Under the pieces are notes generated by a model that had not been told where the DNA came from, did no database searches, and saw nothing but the letters and a program-made list of their open reading frames with translations. Below, one piece after another: positions 15,590-22,777 of a stretch of DNA of 25,482 nt. The stretch lies in contig JBJDXR010000045.1 of assembly GCA_051866775.1 (NCBI GenBank), forward strand, positions 1 to 25,482. The letters run 5' to 3'. The position numbers and the translations under genes are program-made. Origin of the DNA: RUG626 sp051866775. Lineage in GTDB: Bacteria; Bacillota; Clostridia; Oscillospirales; Oscillospiraceae. Every line of letters starts with the position of its first letter. Positions within the stretch are counted from its first letter, which is position 1.

Positions 15590-17977
15590 ATGTACAGAGT
15601 CATCAAGCGCGACGGCAGAATAGTTGATTTTGACATAACCAAAATCGCCGGTGCAATGAAAAAAGCTTTTGAGGCCACGGATACGAACTTTAACGACAGC
15701 GTCATAGATTTTCTGGCACTCAAGGTCACGGCTGCGTTCCAGAGCAAGATAAAGGATGAGCTTATAAACATTGAGGACATTCAGGATTCTGTTGAGTCGG
15801 TCCTGTCTCAGGGCGGTTATGAGAATGTTGCAAAGGCTTACATCCTCTACCGTAAGCAGCATGAGAAGCTGCGCAATGTGGACGAGACCATGCTAGACTA
15901 TAAGAAAACGGTCGACAATTACCTTAATATAAATGACTGGCGCGTCAAGGAGAATTCTACCGTCACCTACTCCGTGGGGGGACTTATCCTCTCCAACTCC
16001 GGAGCCATCACGGCCAACTACTGGCTCTCTGAGGTCTATGATGAGGAGATTGCCAAGGCCCACAAGAACGCGGACATACATCTTCACGACCTCTCCATGC
16101 TCACCGGCTACTGCGCCGGATGGAGCTTAAAGCAGCTCATTCAGGAGGGGCTTGGCGGTATTCCCGGCAAGATAACCTCATCACCTGCAAGCCATCTCTC
16201 CACCCTTTGCAACCAGATGGTGAACTTCTTAGGGATAATGCAAAACGAGTGGGCCGGCGCACAGGCGTTTTCCTCCTTCGATACTTATCTCGCCCCATTT
16301 GTAAAGGTGGATAATCTCACTCAGAAGGAAGTCAAGCAGTGCATACAGTCCTTCATCTACGGCGTCAATACACCATCCCGCTGGGGTACCCAGGCTCCCT
16401 TCTCCAACATCACGCTGGACTGGACGGTCCCCAACGACCTGGCGGAGCTTCCCTGCATAGTGGGCGGCAAGGAGATGGACTTCTGCTATAAGGACTGCAA
16501 GAAGGAAATGGATATGGTCAACAAGGCGTTCATCGAGATCATGATCGAGGGCGACGCCAACGGGCGCGGTTTCCAGTATCCTATACCCACCTACTCCATC
16601 ACCCGCGATTTTGACTGGTCCGAGACTGAGAACAACAAGCTCCTCTTTGAGATGACCGCAAAATACGGCACACCGTATTTCTCCAACTACATAAACTCCG
16701 ATATGGAGCCCTCCGACGTCCGCTCCATGTGCTGCCGCCTGAGGCTTGACCTTCGCGAGCTGCGCAAGAAATCCGGCGGCTTCTTCGGCTCCGGTGAGTC
16801 CACCGGCTCCGTCGGCGTTGTGACCATCAATATGCCTCGTATAGCTTACCTCTCCAAAACTGAGGAGGAGTTCTATGAGCGCTTGGATAAGATGATGGAC
16901 ATATCCGCCCGCTCCTTAAAGATAAAGCGCACCGTAGTGACGAAGCTCTTAAACGCGGGCCTCTATCCCTACACAAAGCGTTATCTCGGTTCCTTCGACA
17001 ACCACTTCTCCACCATCGGCCTTGTGGGCATGAACGAGGCCTGCCTCAATGCCCGCTGGATCCGGGAGGACCTGACCCACGAGAATGCGCAGCAGTTTAC
17101 CAAGGATGTCCTGAACCACATGCGCGAGCGTCTTTCCGACTATCAGGAGATGTACGGAGACCTCTATAACCTGGAGGCTTCTCCTGCCGAGTCCACCGCC
17201 TTCCGTCTTGCAAAGCACGATCTGGAGCGGTACCCTGATATCATCACCGCCAATGAGATGGGCGGCTCCCCCTATTACACAAACTCCTCGCATCTTCCTG
17301 TGGGCTACACGGACGACATCTTCTCCGCACTGGATATTCAGGATGAGCTTCAGACTCTCTACACCTCCGGAACGGTATTCCACGCCTTTTTGGGTGAAAA
17401 GCTTCCTGATTGGAAGGCTGCAGCCGACCTGGTACGCAAGATTGCGGAAAACTACAAGCTCCCATATTACACAATGTCCCCGACATATTCCGTCTGCAAG
17501 ACCCATGGCTATCTCACTGGCGAGCAGTTTACCTGCCCCCACTGCGGCGAGAAGGCCGAGGTATACAGCCGCATAACCGGTTATTACCGCCCGGTGCAGA
17601 ACTGGAACGACGGCAAGACCCAGGAGTACAAGGAGCGCAAGACCTACGTGGTAAACACCGCGTATCTCGCCGCGGGAGCTGCAGTCAATGCTTCAAATAA
17701 CGACTGCTGCTGTTCTGATAAAGCTAACGGAGAGGGCAAGGCGATGCTGTTTGCTACGCCGACCTGTCCCAACTGCAAGCTGGCGTGTGCCCTTATGGAT
17801 AAGGCCGGATTTGAATATGAAAAGCTTATTGCCGAGGAGCACGCGGACTTGGTGGCCAAGTATGGTATCAAGCAGGCTCCCACGCTGGTAGTCGACGACG
17901 GCGCCGACTTCATAAAGCTCAAGGGAGTATCCGATATAAAGAAATTCCTGAATGAGCACGTCGCCGCAAGGGTATAA
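15590..17977 (+). CDS. nrdD: Class III anaerobic ribonucleoside-triphosphate reductase with fused C-terminal glutaredoxin-like domain
   Basis: The start is ATG 15590, with AGGAGG 9 bases upstream, although the frame is open from 15527. Of 795 residues, about 2-90 form an ATP-cone allosteric domain (MYRVIKRDGRIVDFDI). The catalytic barrel follows, with candidate active-site cysteines Cys175 and Cys381/382. The zinc site comprises Cys636 (CKTH) and Cys649/Cys652 (CPHC). The glycyl radical residue is Gly664 in SRITGYYRP. After the usual end there is a linker with three consecutive cysteines (706-708). A glutaredoxin/NrdH-like domain then spans about 717-795, with redox motif CPNC at 726-729 and cis-Pro764 in QAPTLVV. 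It reduces NTPs to dNTPs without oxygen. The fusion suggests a thioredoxin/glutaredoxin electron supply rather than formate, and a thioredoxin reductase gene follows. Confidence 0.95.
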   Translation: MYRVIKRDGRIVDFDITKIAGAMKKAFEATDTNFNDSVIDFLALKVTAAFQSKIKDELINIEDIQDSVESVLSQGGYENVAKAYILYRKQHEKLRNVDETMLDYKKTVDNYLNINDWRVKENSTVTYSVGGLILSNSGAITANYWLSEVYDEEIAKAHKNADIHLHDLSMLTGYCAGWSLKQLIQEGLGGIPGKITSSPASHLSTLCNQMVNFLGIMQNEWAGAQAFSSFDTYLAPFVKVDNLTQKEVKQCIQSFIYGVNTPSRWGTQAPFSNITLDWTVPNDLAELPCIVGGKEMDFCYKDCKKEMDMVNKAFIEIMIEGDANGRGFQYPIPTYSITRDFDWSETENNKLLFEMTAKYGTPYFSNYINSDMEPSDVRSMCCRLRLDLRELRKKSGGFFGSGESTGSVGVVTINMPRIAYLSKTEEEFYERLDKMMDISARSLKIKRTVVTKLLNAGLYPYTKRYLGSFDNHFSTIGLVGMNEACLNARWIREDLTHENAQQFTKDVLNHMRERLSDYQEMYGDLYNLEASPAESTAFRLAKHDLERYPDIITANEMGGSPYYTNSSHLPVGYTDDIFSALDIQDELQTLYTSGTVFHAFLGEKLPDWKAAADLVRKIAENYKLPYYTMSPTYSVCKTHGYLTGEQFTCPHCGEKAEVYSRITGYYRPVQNWNDGKTQEYKERKTYVVNTAYLAAGAAVNASNNDCCCSDKANGEGKAMLFATPTCPNCKLACALMDKAGFEYEKLIAEEHADLVAKYGIKQAPTLVVDDGADFIKLKGVSDIKKFLNEHVAARV

Positions 17978-18150
17978 AACTTCATGCGCGATCAAGCGCA
18001 CCGCGAAAACGGGCAAATGCTGCCGTGTATGAAGTTTTACGCGCATGTGGGCCGTCCCGGCCCACGCGCTTGAAATTTCAAGGCCGTGCCGTCGGAGACG
18101 GCACATGGCCAGTTTTGATGTGCTTTTGCACAGCAAAAGGCTATAAAAAA
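17975..18150 (+). other. Hairpin array between nrdD and the thioredoxin reductase gene
   Basis: Starting at the nrdD stop codon there are five stem structures. A perfect 11-bp inverted repeat TAAAACTTCAT / ATGAAGTTTTA (17975-17985, 18029-18039) encloses 43 bases with a small GCGC hairpin. GTGGGCC / GGCCCAC (18047-18065) is extended by GCGC. A 12-base palindrome TTGAAATTTCAA lies at 18070-18081. TGCCGTC / GACGGCA (18087-18103) is extended by GGCC. Overlapping alternatives TGTGC / GCACA and CTTTTGC / GCAAAAG occupy 18119-18139. The array leads into a terminator. No convincing promoter lies within it. It could be a cis-regulatory leader or a repeated palindromic element. Confidence 0.6.
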
Positions 18151-18152
18151 TC

Positions 18153-18183
18153 CGGGGAACGCAGCAGCGTTCCCCGAGTTTTT
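18153..18183 (+). terminator. Intrinsic terminator directly before the trxB start
   Basis: A 10-bp perfect stem (CGGGGAACGC 18153-18162, GCGTTCCCCG 18167-18176) with an AGCA loop is followed by five Ts. The T run abuts the GGAGG ribosome binding site at 18185-18189. It either ends nrdD transcripts or acts as an attenuator for trxB. Confidence 0.85.
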
Positions 18184-18195
18184 CGGAGGATCAAT

Positions 18196-19182
18196 ATGCA
18201 CGATATAATAGTTATTGGCGGCGGACCCGCCGGGATGACCGCGGCACTCTATGCCTTAAGGGCGGGAAAGTCCGTCCTTGTGATCGAGAAAAACGGCTTT
18301 GGCGGACAGATCACATATTCTCCAAAGGTGGAGAATTTCCCCGGTACGCTCAGCATGAGCGGAAACGAATTCGCGGATAAGTTCCTTGATCAGATAATGG
18401 CCCAGGGGGCCGAGGTGGAGCTTGACACCGTCACGGGAATCCGCGACGAGGGAAAAACCAAACGTGTCCTCACGGAGGACGGAGCTGAGTATGAGTGCAG
18501 GGCTGTGATAATCGCCGCCGGCGTGAAGCACCGTATGCTGGGCCTTCCGGGAGAATATGAGCTTGTAGGAAACGGCATCTCCTTCTGTGCGGTGTGCGAC
18601 GGAGATTTTTATAAGGGGCAGACAGTATGTGTGGCAGGCGGGGGAAATTCAGCCCTTCAGGAGGCTGTGCTTCTCTCTGAAACCTGTAAGGAAGTAATAA
18701 TGGTTCAGGATATGGACTATTTTACCGGTGAGCAGAAGCTTCAGGATATTCTGCTTACCCGCCCGAATGTTAAGGCTGTAACCGGCTCCGGCATCACGGG
18801 CCTTTTGACACAGGCTGGCGAGCTAAGGGGCATAAAGATCACTGACAGAAAGTCAGGTGCGGAGACGGAGATTGCCTGTGACGGGCTTTTTGTGGCGATC
18901 GGGCTTATCCCGGAAAACGGCGCTTTCGCGGAGCTTGTCCCCCTGAACGACTACGGCTATATTGAAGCCGGGGAGGACTGTAAGACTGGCACGTCCGGAA
19001 TCTACTGCGCCGGGGACTGCCGGAGTAAATCCGTGCGGCAGCTTACCACCGCCGTCTCTGATGGCGCCGTTTCGGCCCTGGCGGCCTGCCGGTACATTGA
19101 CGCCCTGTATAATTTTAACAACGCATTGCGAGCGGGGGGCGGCATCTGCGCGGAGAGCTGGACACAGCTTAACTGGCGGTAA
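18196..19182 (+). CDS. trxB: Thioredoxin reductase (FAD/NAD(P)H-dependent)
   Basis: The 328-residue flavoprotein starts at ATG 18196, with GGAGG 6 bases upstream; the frame is open further 5' through the hairpin array but has no start of value. The FAD Rossmann motif GGGPAGMTAAL begins at residue 8. The redox-active disulfide is CAVC at 131-134 (FCAVCDGDF), and the pyridine nucleotide motif is GGGNSALQEA. A C-terminal FAD-contact segment CAGDCRSKSVRQLTTAVSDG is present (key residues Gly-Asp). It ends with an unusual tail of about 20 residues containing ICAESW. It should reduce a CxxC protein; no free thioredoxin is nearby, so the fused domain of NrdD is the obvious candidate (inference). Ferredoxin-dependent relatives exist, so the electron donor is not certain. 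Confidence 0.9.
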   Translation: MHDIIVIGGGPAGMTAALYALRAGKSVLVIEKNGFGGQITYSPKVENFPGTLSMSGNEFADKFLDQIMAQGAEVELDTVTGIRDEGKTKRVLTEDGAEYECRAVIIAAGVKHRMLGLPGEYELVGNGISFCAVCDGDFYKGQTVCVAGGGNSALQEAVLLSETCKEVIMVQDMDYFTGEQKLQDILLTRPNVKAVTGSGITGLLTQAGELRGIKITDRKSGAETEIACDGLFVAIGLIPENGAFAELVPLNDYGYIEAGEDCKTGTSGIYCAGDCRSKSVRQLTTAVSDGAVSALAACRYIDALYNFNNALRAGGGICAESWTQLNWR

Positions 19183-19227
19183 AACGAAAATTCCACAAAA
19201 GGTCTTTGAGCTTTTGCGGCAAACGAA

Positions 19228-19260
19228 AAGGTCCCGGGTCAGACGGCCCGGGACCTTATT
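19228..19260. terminator. Bidirectional terminator between trxB and rplT
   Basis: An 11-bp stem (AAGGTCCCGGG 19228-19238, CCCGGGACCTT 19247-19257) with an 8-base loop lies between convergent genes. The plus side continues TTATTATTT and the minus side ends in a short T run. Confidence 0.85.
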
Positions 19261-19276
19261 ATTTATTCTGTTAAGC

Positions 19277-19630
19277 TCAAAGAGCGGCCTTTGCCATGGT
19301 GCAAAGCTCAGAAAACGCCTCCGGATTGTGGATAGCGGTCTCGGAGAGCATCTTGCGGTTCATGTCGATGCCGGCAACCTTAAGTCCGTGCATAAAGGTG
19401 GAATAGTTCATTCCGTTTGCCTTGCAGCCGGCGCTTATACGGGTGATCCAAAGCTTCCTGTAGTCACGCTTCTTCGCCTTGCGGCCGACGTAAGCGTAGG
19501 TCAGGGACTTCATAACAGCCTGGTTGGCCATCTTGAAGTGCTTGGATTTTGCTCCCCAATAGCCCTTTGCGAGCTTTAATACTTTATTTCTTCTCTTGCG
19601 CGTCATCATCGCGCCTTTGATTCTTGCCAT
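19277..19630 (-). CDS. rplT: Ribosomal protein L20
   Basis: The 117-residue, very basic protein matches L20 throughout: MARIKGAMMTRKRRNKVLKL at the start, AKGYWGAKSKHFKMANQ, and WITRISAGCKANGMNYSTFM in the middle. L20 is essential for 50S assembly, and in Firmicutes it represses its own operon by binding the infC leader. GGGAGGG lies 8 bases before the ATG. It is the last gene of infC-rpmI-rplT, 15 bases after rpmI. Confidence 0.99.
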   Translation of the reverse strand: MARIKGAMMTRKRRNKVLKLAKGYWGAKSKHFKMANQAVMKSLTYAYVGRKAKKRDYRKLWITRISAGCKANGMNYSTFMHGLKVAGIDMNRKMLSETAIHNPEAFSELCTMAKAAL

Positions 19631-19645
19631 CTTAGGTACCCTCCC

Positions 19646-19849
19646 TTATTTATACAGGATCATGCGCTTGATAGCCGCTTCGTTGGTGGAGTCGGCATAT
19701 GCTCCCTTACGGAGGCTCCTCTTACGCTTAGGTGTTTTTCCGTGACCATTCAAAAGATGGCTCTTGTAAGCGTGTGCGCGCTTGACTTTGCCGCTCTTTG
19801 TGAGATTAAATCTCTTCTTAGCGCCGCTGTGGGTTTTGATTTTAGGCAT
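19646..19849 (-). CDS. rpmI: Ribosomal protein L35
   Basis: The 67-residue basic protein begins MPKIKTHSGAKKRF and contains the L35 core HLLNGHGKTPKRKRSLRKG. The start is ATG 19849 with AGGAG 8 bases upstream; an in-frame upstream ATG at 19882 would add 11 residues not seen in L35. The gene lies 133 bases after infC. That gap holds a CATACCG/CGGTATG stem and a smaller CGGCA/TGCCG stem but no clear terminator or promoter. Confidence 0.98.
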   Translation of the reverse strand: MPKIKTHSGAKKRFNLTKSGKVKRAHAYKSHLLNGHGKTPKRKRSLRKGAYADSTNEAAIKRMILYK

Positions 19850-19982
19850 CTTTGGTTCTCCTTCCGATAGTGTATTCGGCATTTTTGCCGACAGAATTTT
19901 AACATACCGGGAAAATCGCGGTATGTGCCAAATATCCGTTAAAGGACGGGAAATACCCGCGCTTGGGGATATTTATTATACC

Positions 19983-20501
19983 TTATTTGTTGGGCTTTGG
20001 CGAGAGGAATATGCTCATGTGCCGCCCCTCAAGCTTTGGGGTCTTATCCATGGAGGCAACGTCGGAGCACTCCTCTGCAAACTTGGTGAGAAGCTCCTCG
20101 CCGATTGCGGTGTGGGCCATCTCACGGCCGCGGAAGCGAACAGTGACCTTGAGGCGGTTGCCCTCTTTAAGGAATTTCTGCCCGTTGCGGAGCTTGACGT
20201 TAAAGTCATTTTCACCGATACTGGGGGACATACGGATCTCCTTGATCTCAATGACGTGCTGGTTGCGGCGGGCCTCCTTCTCACGCTTGGCCTGCTCGAA
20301 GCGGTATTTGCCGTAATCCATTATCTTGCAGACAGGAGGGGTAGCATTGGGGGATATCTTAACAAGATCGAGCCCCTTTTCCGTGGCAATTTCCAGAGCC
20401 TGTGCCGCAGACATTATCCCCAGCTGCGTGCCATCGTCGCCAATGAGACGAAGCTCCTTATCGGTTATCTCTTCGTTGATCTGATGAGCTGTGCTTGCGA
20501 T
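19983..20501 (-). CDS. infC: Translation initiation factor IF-3
   Basis: The product is 172 residues if translation begins at AUC (20501-20499). GGAGGTG stands at the right distance (9 bases between GGAGG and AUC). No ATG, GTG or TTG is suitably placed: the frame upstream runs through the leader's terminator and cannot be coding. The N-domain begins HQINEEITDKELRLIG, as in IF-3 proteins. The linker and C-domain contain NATPPVCKIMDYGKYRFEQAK, KEIRMSPSIGENDF and VTVRFRGREMAHT (described in short parts). IF-3 prevents subunit joining and proofreads start codons. Non-standard starts are well known for infC, where they support autoregulation because IF-3 discriminates against them. It is the first gene of the operon, behind an L20-type leader. 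Confidence 0.93.
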   Translation of the reverse strand: MASTAHQINEEITDKELRLIGDDGTQLGIMSAAQALEIATEKGLDLVKISPNATPPVCKIMDYGKYRFEQAKREKEARRNQHVIEIKEIRMSPSIGENDFNVKLRNGQKFLKEGNRLKVTVRFRGREMAHTAIGEELLTKFAEECSDVASMDKTPKLEGRHMSIFLSPKPNK

Positions 20502-20649
20502 TGTAAAACACCTCCAAAAATAAAAAACACGAACGCCCAACGGCATCCGTGCAAAAAGCCACACCAAAAGGCATGGAAATCGCAATGTTAACCACGGCGC
20601 AGCTGCTGGCCGGGTGAGGACGGTGATGCCGTTCCTGCTTTGTTTTAGC
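20502..20649 (-). ncRNA. L20-type leader of the infC operon with attenuator
   Basis: On the minus strand the leader of about 148 bases ends in an intrinsic terminator. Its stem is CACGGATGCC (20551-20542) with GGCGTTCGTG (20537-20528), two G-U pairs and a GTTG loop, followed by TTTTTTATTTTT (20527-20516). An upstream AACGGCATC (20633-20625) is fully complementary to GATGCCGTT (20547-20539), which covers the terminator's left arm and loop. The two structures are mutually exclusive, giving an antiterminator. This agrees with the known Firmicute L20 leader, where L20 binding favours termination. A covariance model hit was not tested. Confidence 0.8.
20514..20551 (-). terminator. Conditional terminator before infC
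   Basis: A 10-bp stem with loop GTTG and a long T-rich tail ends just before the GGAGG of infC. It is the off-state structure of the L20 leader. Confidence 0.82.
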
Positions 20650-20655
20650 TCATAA

Positions 20656-20684
20656 ACTATACCAGACATACGCCGCAAAGTCAA
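20656..20684 (-). promoter_or_regulatory. Sigma-A promoter of infC-rpmI-rplT
   Basis: On the minus strand, TTGACT (20684-20679, 5 of 6) and TATAGT (20661-20656, 5 of 6) are separated by exactly 17 bases. Transcription should begin near 20649. Confidence 0.88.
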
Positions 20685-20734
20685 GTGCAAATCAAAATAA
20701 TTTGTAAACGAAAATCGGCTGAACCATATTACGC

Positions 20735-20763
20735 TTGCGCTGTAAGACGGCGTATGATAAAAT
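20735..20763 (+). promoter_or_regulatory. Promoter of the WecG/TagA gene group
   Basis: TTGCGC (20735-20740) and TAAAAT (20758-20763, 5 of 6) are 17 bases apart, with a TG at 20755-20756 forming an extended -10. It is divergent from the infC promoter, the two -35 elements being 50 bases apart. Confidence 0.75.
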
Positions 20764-20811
20764 ATCTTGAAGATTTGTACTAATTTCTTAAGGCTTGGAA
20801 AGGGTCCAAAA

Positions 20812-21534
20812 ATGAGAACTGACGTCCTTGGAGTAGGCTTTGATAATGTTACGATGGAGGAAGCGGTGGCGCGGGCCGAGGCGCTTATTGCAAGTCCGGA
20901 GACCGGTTATGTTGTGACGCCGAATCCCGAGATCGTTTGGGCGTGCCGAAAAAACGAAGAGCTTAAAGCTGCGGTAAGCGGCGCGTCGCTTGTCCTGCCG
21001 GATGGCATTGGCGTGATCTACGGCGCGCGGATACTGTCGCGCCCGCTTAAGGAGAAGGTTCCGGGGGCGGACTTTGCCGAAAGACTGTTTGAAAAGATGG
21101 CGGAGAAAGGACAGAGCGTCTACCTTCTCGGGGCCAAGCCCGGAGTGGCGGAAACAGCGGGAAAAAATCTGACTGAAAAGTACCCCGGGCTTAAGGTATG
21201 CGGTACGGCGGATGGCTACTTTAAGGAGGACGGGCCTGTTATCGAGAGAATAAACGCGTCGGCTCCCGACCTTCTGCTGGTGTGCCTCGGCGCGCCGAAG
21301 CAGGAGCTGTGGATGAGCCGCAACGCAGAAAGGCTAAATGTTCGCCTTATGGCTGGGCTTGGCGGCTCCTTAGATGTCTATGCCGGAGTTGTGCAGCGCG
21401 CGCCTGAGAGCTGGCAGAGGATGAACCTCGAGTGGCTTTACAGGCTCATAAAGCAGCCGTCCAGATTCCGGCGTATGCTGAAGCTCCCGGCGTTTTTGTT
21501 CGCCGTTATATGGCAGCGAATCAGAGGAAAGTGA
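20812..21534 (+). CDS. WecG/TagA/CpsF family glycosyltransferase
   Basis: The 240-residue GT26 enzyme transfers N-acetylmannosamine-type sugars onto lipid-linked GlcNAc at the inner face of the membrane, an early step of wall teichoic acid or other secondary polymer synthesis. Family motifs are VVTPNPEIVWACRKN, LPDGIGVIYGAR, the GAPKQELWM loop and GLGGSLDVYAGVVQRAP. The C-terminus is basic and hydrophobic (about the last 35 residues), the membrane-contacting tail of this family. The start is ATG 20812, with GGAAAGGG 7 bases upstream; a TTG at 20767 in the same frame is unlikely. No other wall-polymer genes are in view, so the acceptor and sugar cannot be specified (TagA is the closest named role). 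Confidence 0.92.
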   Translation: MRTDVLGVGFDNVTMEEAVARAEALIASPETGYVVTPNPEIVWACRKNEELKAAVSGASLVLPDGIGVIYGARILSRPLKEKVPGADFAERLFEKMAEKGQSVYLLGAKPGVAETAGKNLTEKYPGLKVCGTADGYFKEDGPVIERINASAPDLLLVCLGAPKQELWMSRNAERLNVRLMAGLGGSLDVYAGVVQRAPESWQRMNLEWLYRLIKQPSRFRRMLKLPAFLFAVIWQRIRGK

Positions 21535-21539
21535 TAATT

Positions 21540-22205
21540 TTGGGTAAACTTATTGTTATAGAGGGGACGGACGGCTCCGGGAAGGCCACGCAGACAGGAC
21601 TTTTGACAGACTGGCTGACAAAGGGCGGGCGTACTGTCAGGCGTCTTGAATTTCCGAGATATTCGGAGGAATCCTCTGCGCTTGTGCGGCTTTATTTAAA
21701 CGGCAGCTTTGGAAGCCGCCCGGAGGATGTAAATGCCTACGCCGCGTCGACTTTTTTTGCTGTGGACAGATTTGCTTCATTTAAGCAGGACTGGGGCGGA
21801 TACTATTTCGGCGGAGGCTTGGTCGTAACCGACCGCTACACGACATCCAACGCCGTCCATCAGGCTCCGAAGCTTAAGGCGGAGGAACGAACGGGTTATG
21901 TTGAGTGGCTTTTCGATTTCGAGTACAGGCTTATGGGCCTGCCGGAGCCGGACCTGGTGATTTATCTTGATATGCCTACGGAAATAACCGAGAAGATGAT
22001 GCTCCGCCGCAGAGAGAACACGGGGGAGAGCAGCGACATTCATGAGAGCGACGAGGGCTATCTTAAAAGGTGCCGGGAATTTGCGCTCAGTACGGCTGAA
22101 AACTATGGCTGGCATGTAATAAGCTGCGCGGAGCAAGGCGCTCCCCGCAGTGTTGAGAGTATACATGAAGATATAATAAAATGTGTTGAACCGCTCTTAA
22201 GATGA
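21540..22205 (+). CDS. tmk: Thymidylate kinase-like deoxynucleotide kinase
   Basis: The 221-residue protein begins at TTG 21540, giving MGKLIVIEGTDGSGKATQ, in which the P-loop is GTDGSGK at residues 9-15. A GTG at 21531 is also in frame but sits too close to the AGAGG. The DR(Y/S) motif is DRYTTSN, and a lid-like Arg-rich segment MMLRRRENTGE follows. It phosphorylates dTMP to dTDP; the sequence has the clostridial FPRYSEESSALVRLYL segment. The gene begins 5 bases after the glycosyltransferase stop and so is translationally coupled. A role in dNTP supply fits the neighbouring reductase module, but it is not in the same transcript. Specificity for another deoxynucleotide is possible. Confidence 0.88.
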   Translation: MGKLIVIEGTDGSGKATQTGLLTDWLTKGGRTVRRLEFPRYSEESSALVRLYLNGSFGSRPEDVNAYAASTFFAVDRFASFKQDWGGYYFGGGLVVTDRYTTSNAVHQAPKLKAEERTGYVEWLFDFEYRLMGLPEPDLVIYLDMPTEITEKMMLRRRENTGESSDIHESDEGYLKRCREFALSTAENYGWHVISCAEQGAPRSVESIHEDIIKCVEPLLR

Positions 22206-22231
22206 GTGGGCAGAGAAAGGAAGTATTAAAA

Positions 22232-22777
22232 ATGGTATATATTATTCTTGGAAGAGGCTTTGAAGAGACTGAGGCGATAGCCCCTTACGATGTTCTCAGC
22301 CGCGGAGGAGTGCCTGTGTGCTTTGCGGGTATAGGCGGAAAGACGGTGGTTGGAAGCCACGGGATCTCCGTCAACGCGGAGTGCACAGTGGAGGACATAA
22401 ACGTATCCGACGCGGATATTATCGTTGTTCCCGGAGGGCTTGGAGGCGTTGACAGCATACTTGGCAGCCGGCAGACCCTTGATAAGATCAAAGCTGTATA
22501 TGACGCCGGAGCGCGCGCTGCAGCCATATGTGCCGGGCCGACTGTGCTTGCAAGCCTCGGCATAACTGACGGAAAAAACGCTGTATGCTACCCGGGCTTT
22601 GAGACAAAGATGGGAAATGCTAATATGAGTCAGGAGCACCCGGCGGTTGTTGACGGCAGGGTGATAACAGGCCGCGCGGCCGGAGCCTCCCTTGCCTTTG
22701 GGCTTAAGCTGCTTGAGGAGCTGAGAGGCGTTGATGCCGCGAAGAAGGTGGCTGACAGCATCTGCTATGAGGGCTGA
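22232..22777 (+). CDS. DJ-1/YajL/PfpI family protein
   Basis: The product is 181 residues from ATG 22232 (AAAGGAAG 8 bases upstream); an ATG at 22202 would add 10 residues without a ribosome binding site of its own. The family signature is the nucleophile elbow AAICAGPTVLAS with Cys100, supported by an acidic residue in GRGFEETEAI and a VVPGGLGG strand. DJ-1 superfamily members act as stress-related deglycases or hydrolases or as chaperones; substrate cannot be deduced. The motif ITGRAAGASLAFGLKLLE near the C-terminus matches the DJ-1 subgroup rather than PfpI proteases. Its 3' end overlaps the next gene by 11 bases. Confidence 0.9.
   Translation: MVYIILGRGFEETEAIAPYDVLSRGGVPVCFAGIGGKTVVGSHGISVNAECTVEDINVSDADIIVVPGGLGGVDSILGSRQTLDKIKAVYDAGARAAAICAGPTVLASLGITDGKNAVCYPGFETKMGNANMSQEHPAVVDGRVITGRAAGASLAFGLKLLEELRGVDAAKKVADSICYEG

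Noticed and set aside
18142..18147. TATAAA as a -10 element for trxB
   Set aside because: No -35 lies at 16-18 bases, and the start would fall inside the terminator stem.
18962..19579. 205-codon plus-strand frame running from trxB through rplT
   Set aside because: It crosses a strong terminator and lies antisense to L20; no coherent protein.
19850..19982. Internal promoter or terminator between infC and rpmI
   Set aside because: The stems are short, and the TTGGCA-like -35 has no -10 at suitable spacing; the genes are more simply one operon.
19782..20591. 269-codon plus-strand frame opposite rpmI and infC
   Set aside because: It is antisense to two essential translation genes and their leader, with no family features.
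20502..20690. N-terminal extension of IF-3 to an upstream start
   Set aside because: The extension would run from the promoter through the terminator hairpin and gives residues unlike any IF-3; the AUC start with GGAGGTG explains the gene.
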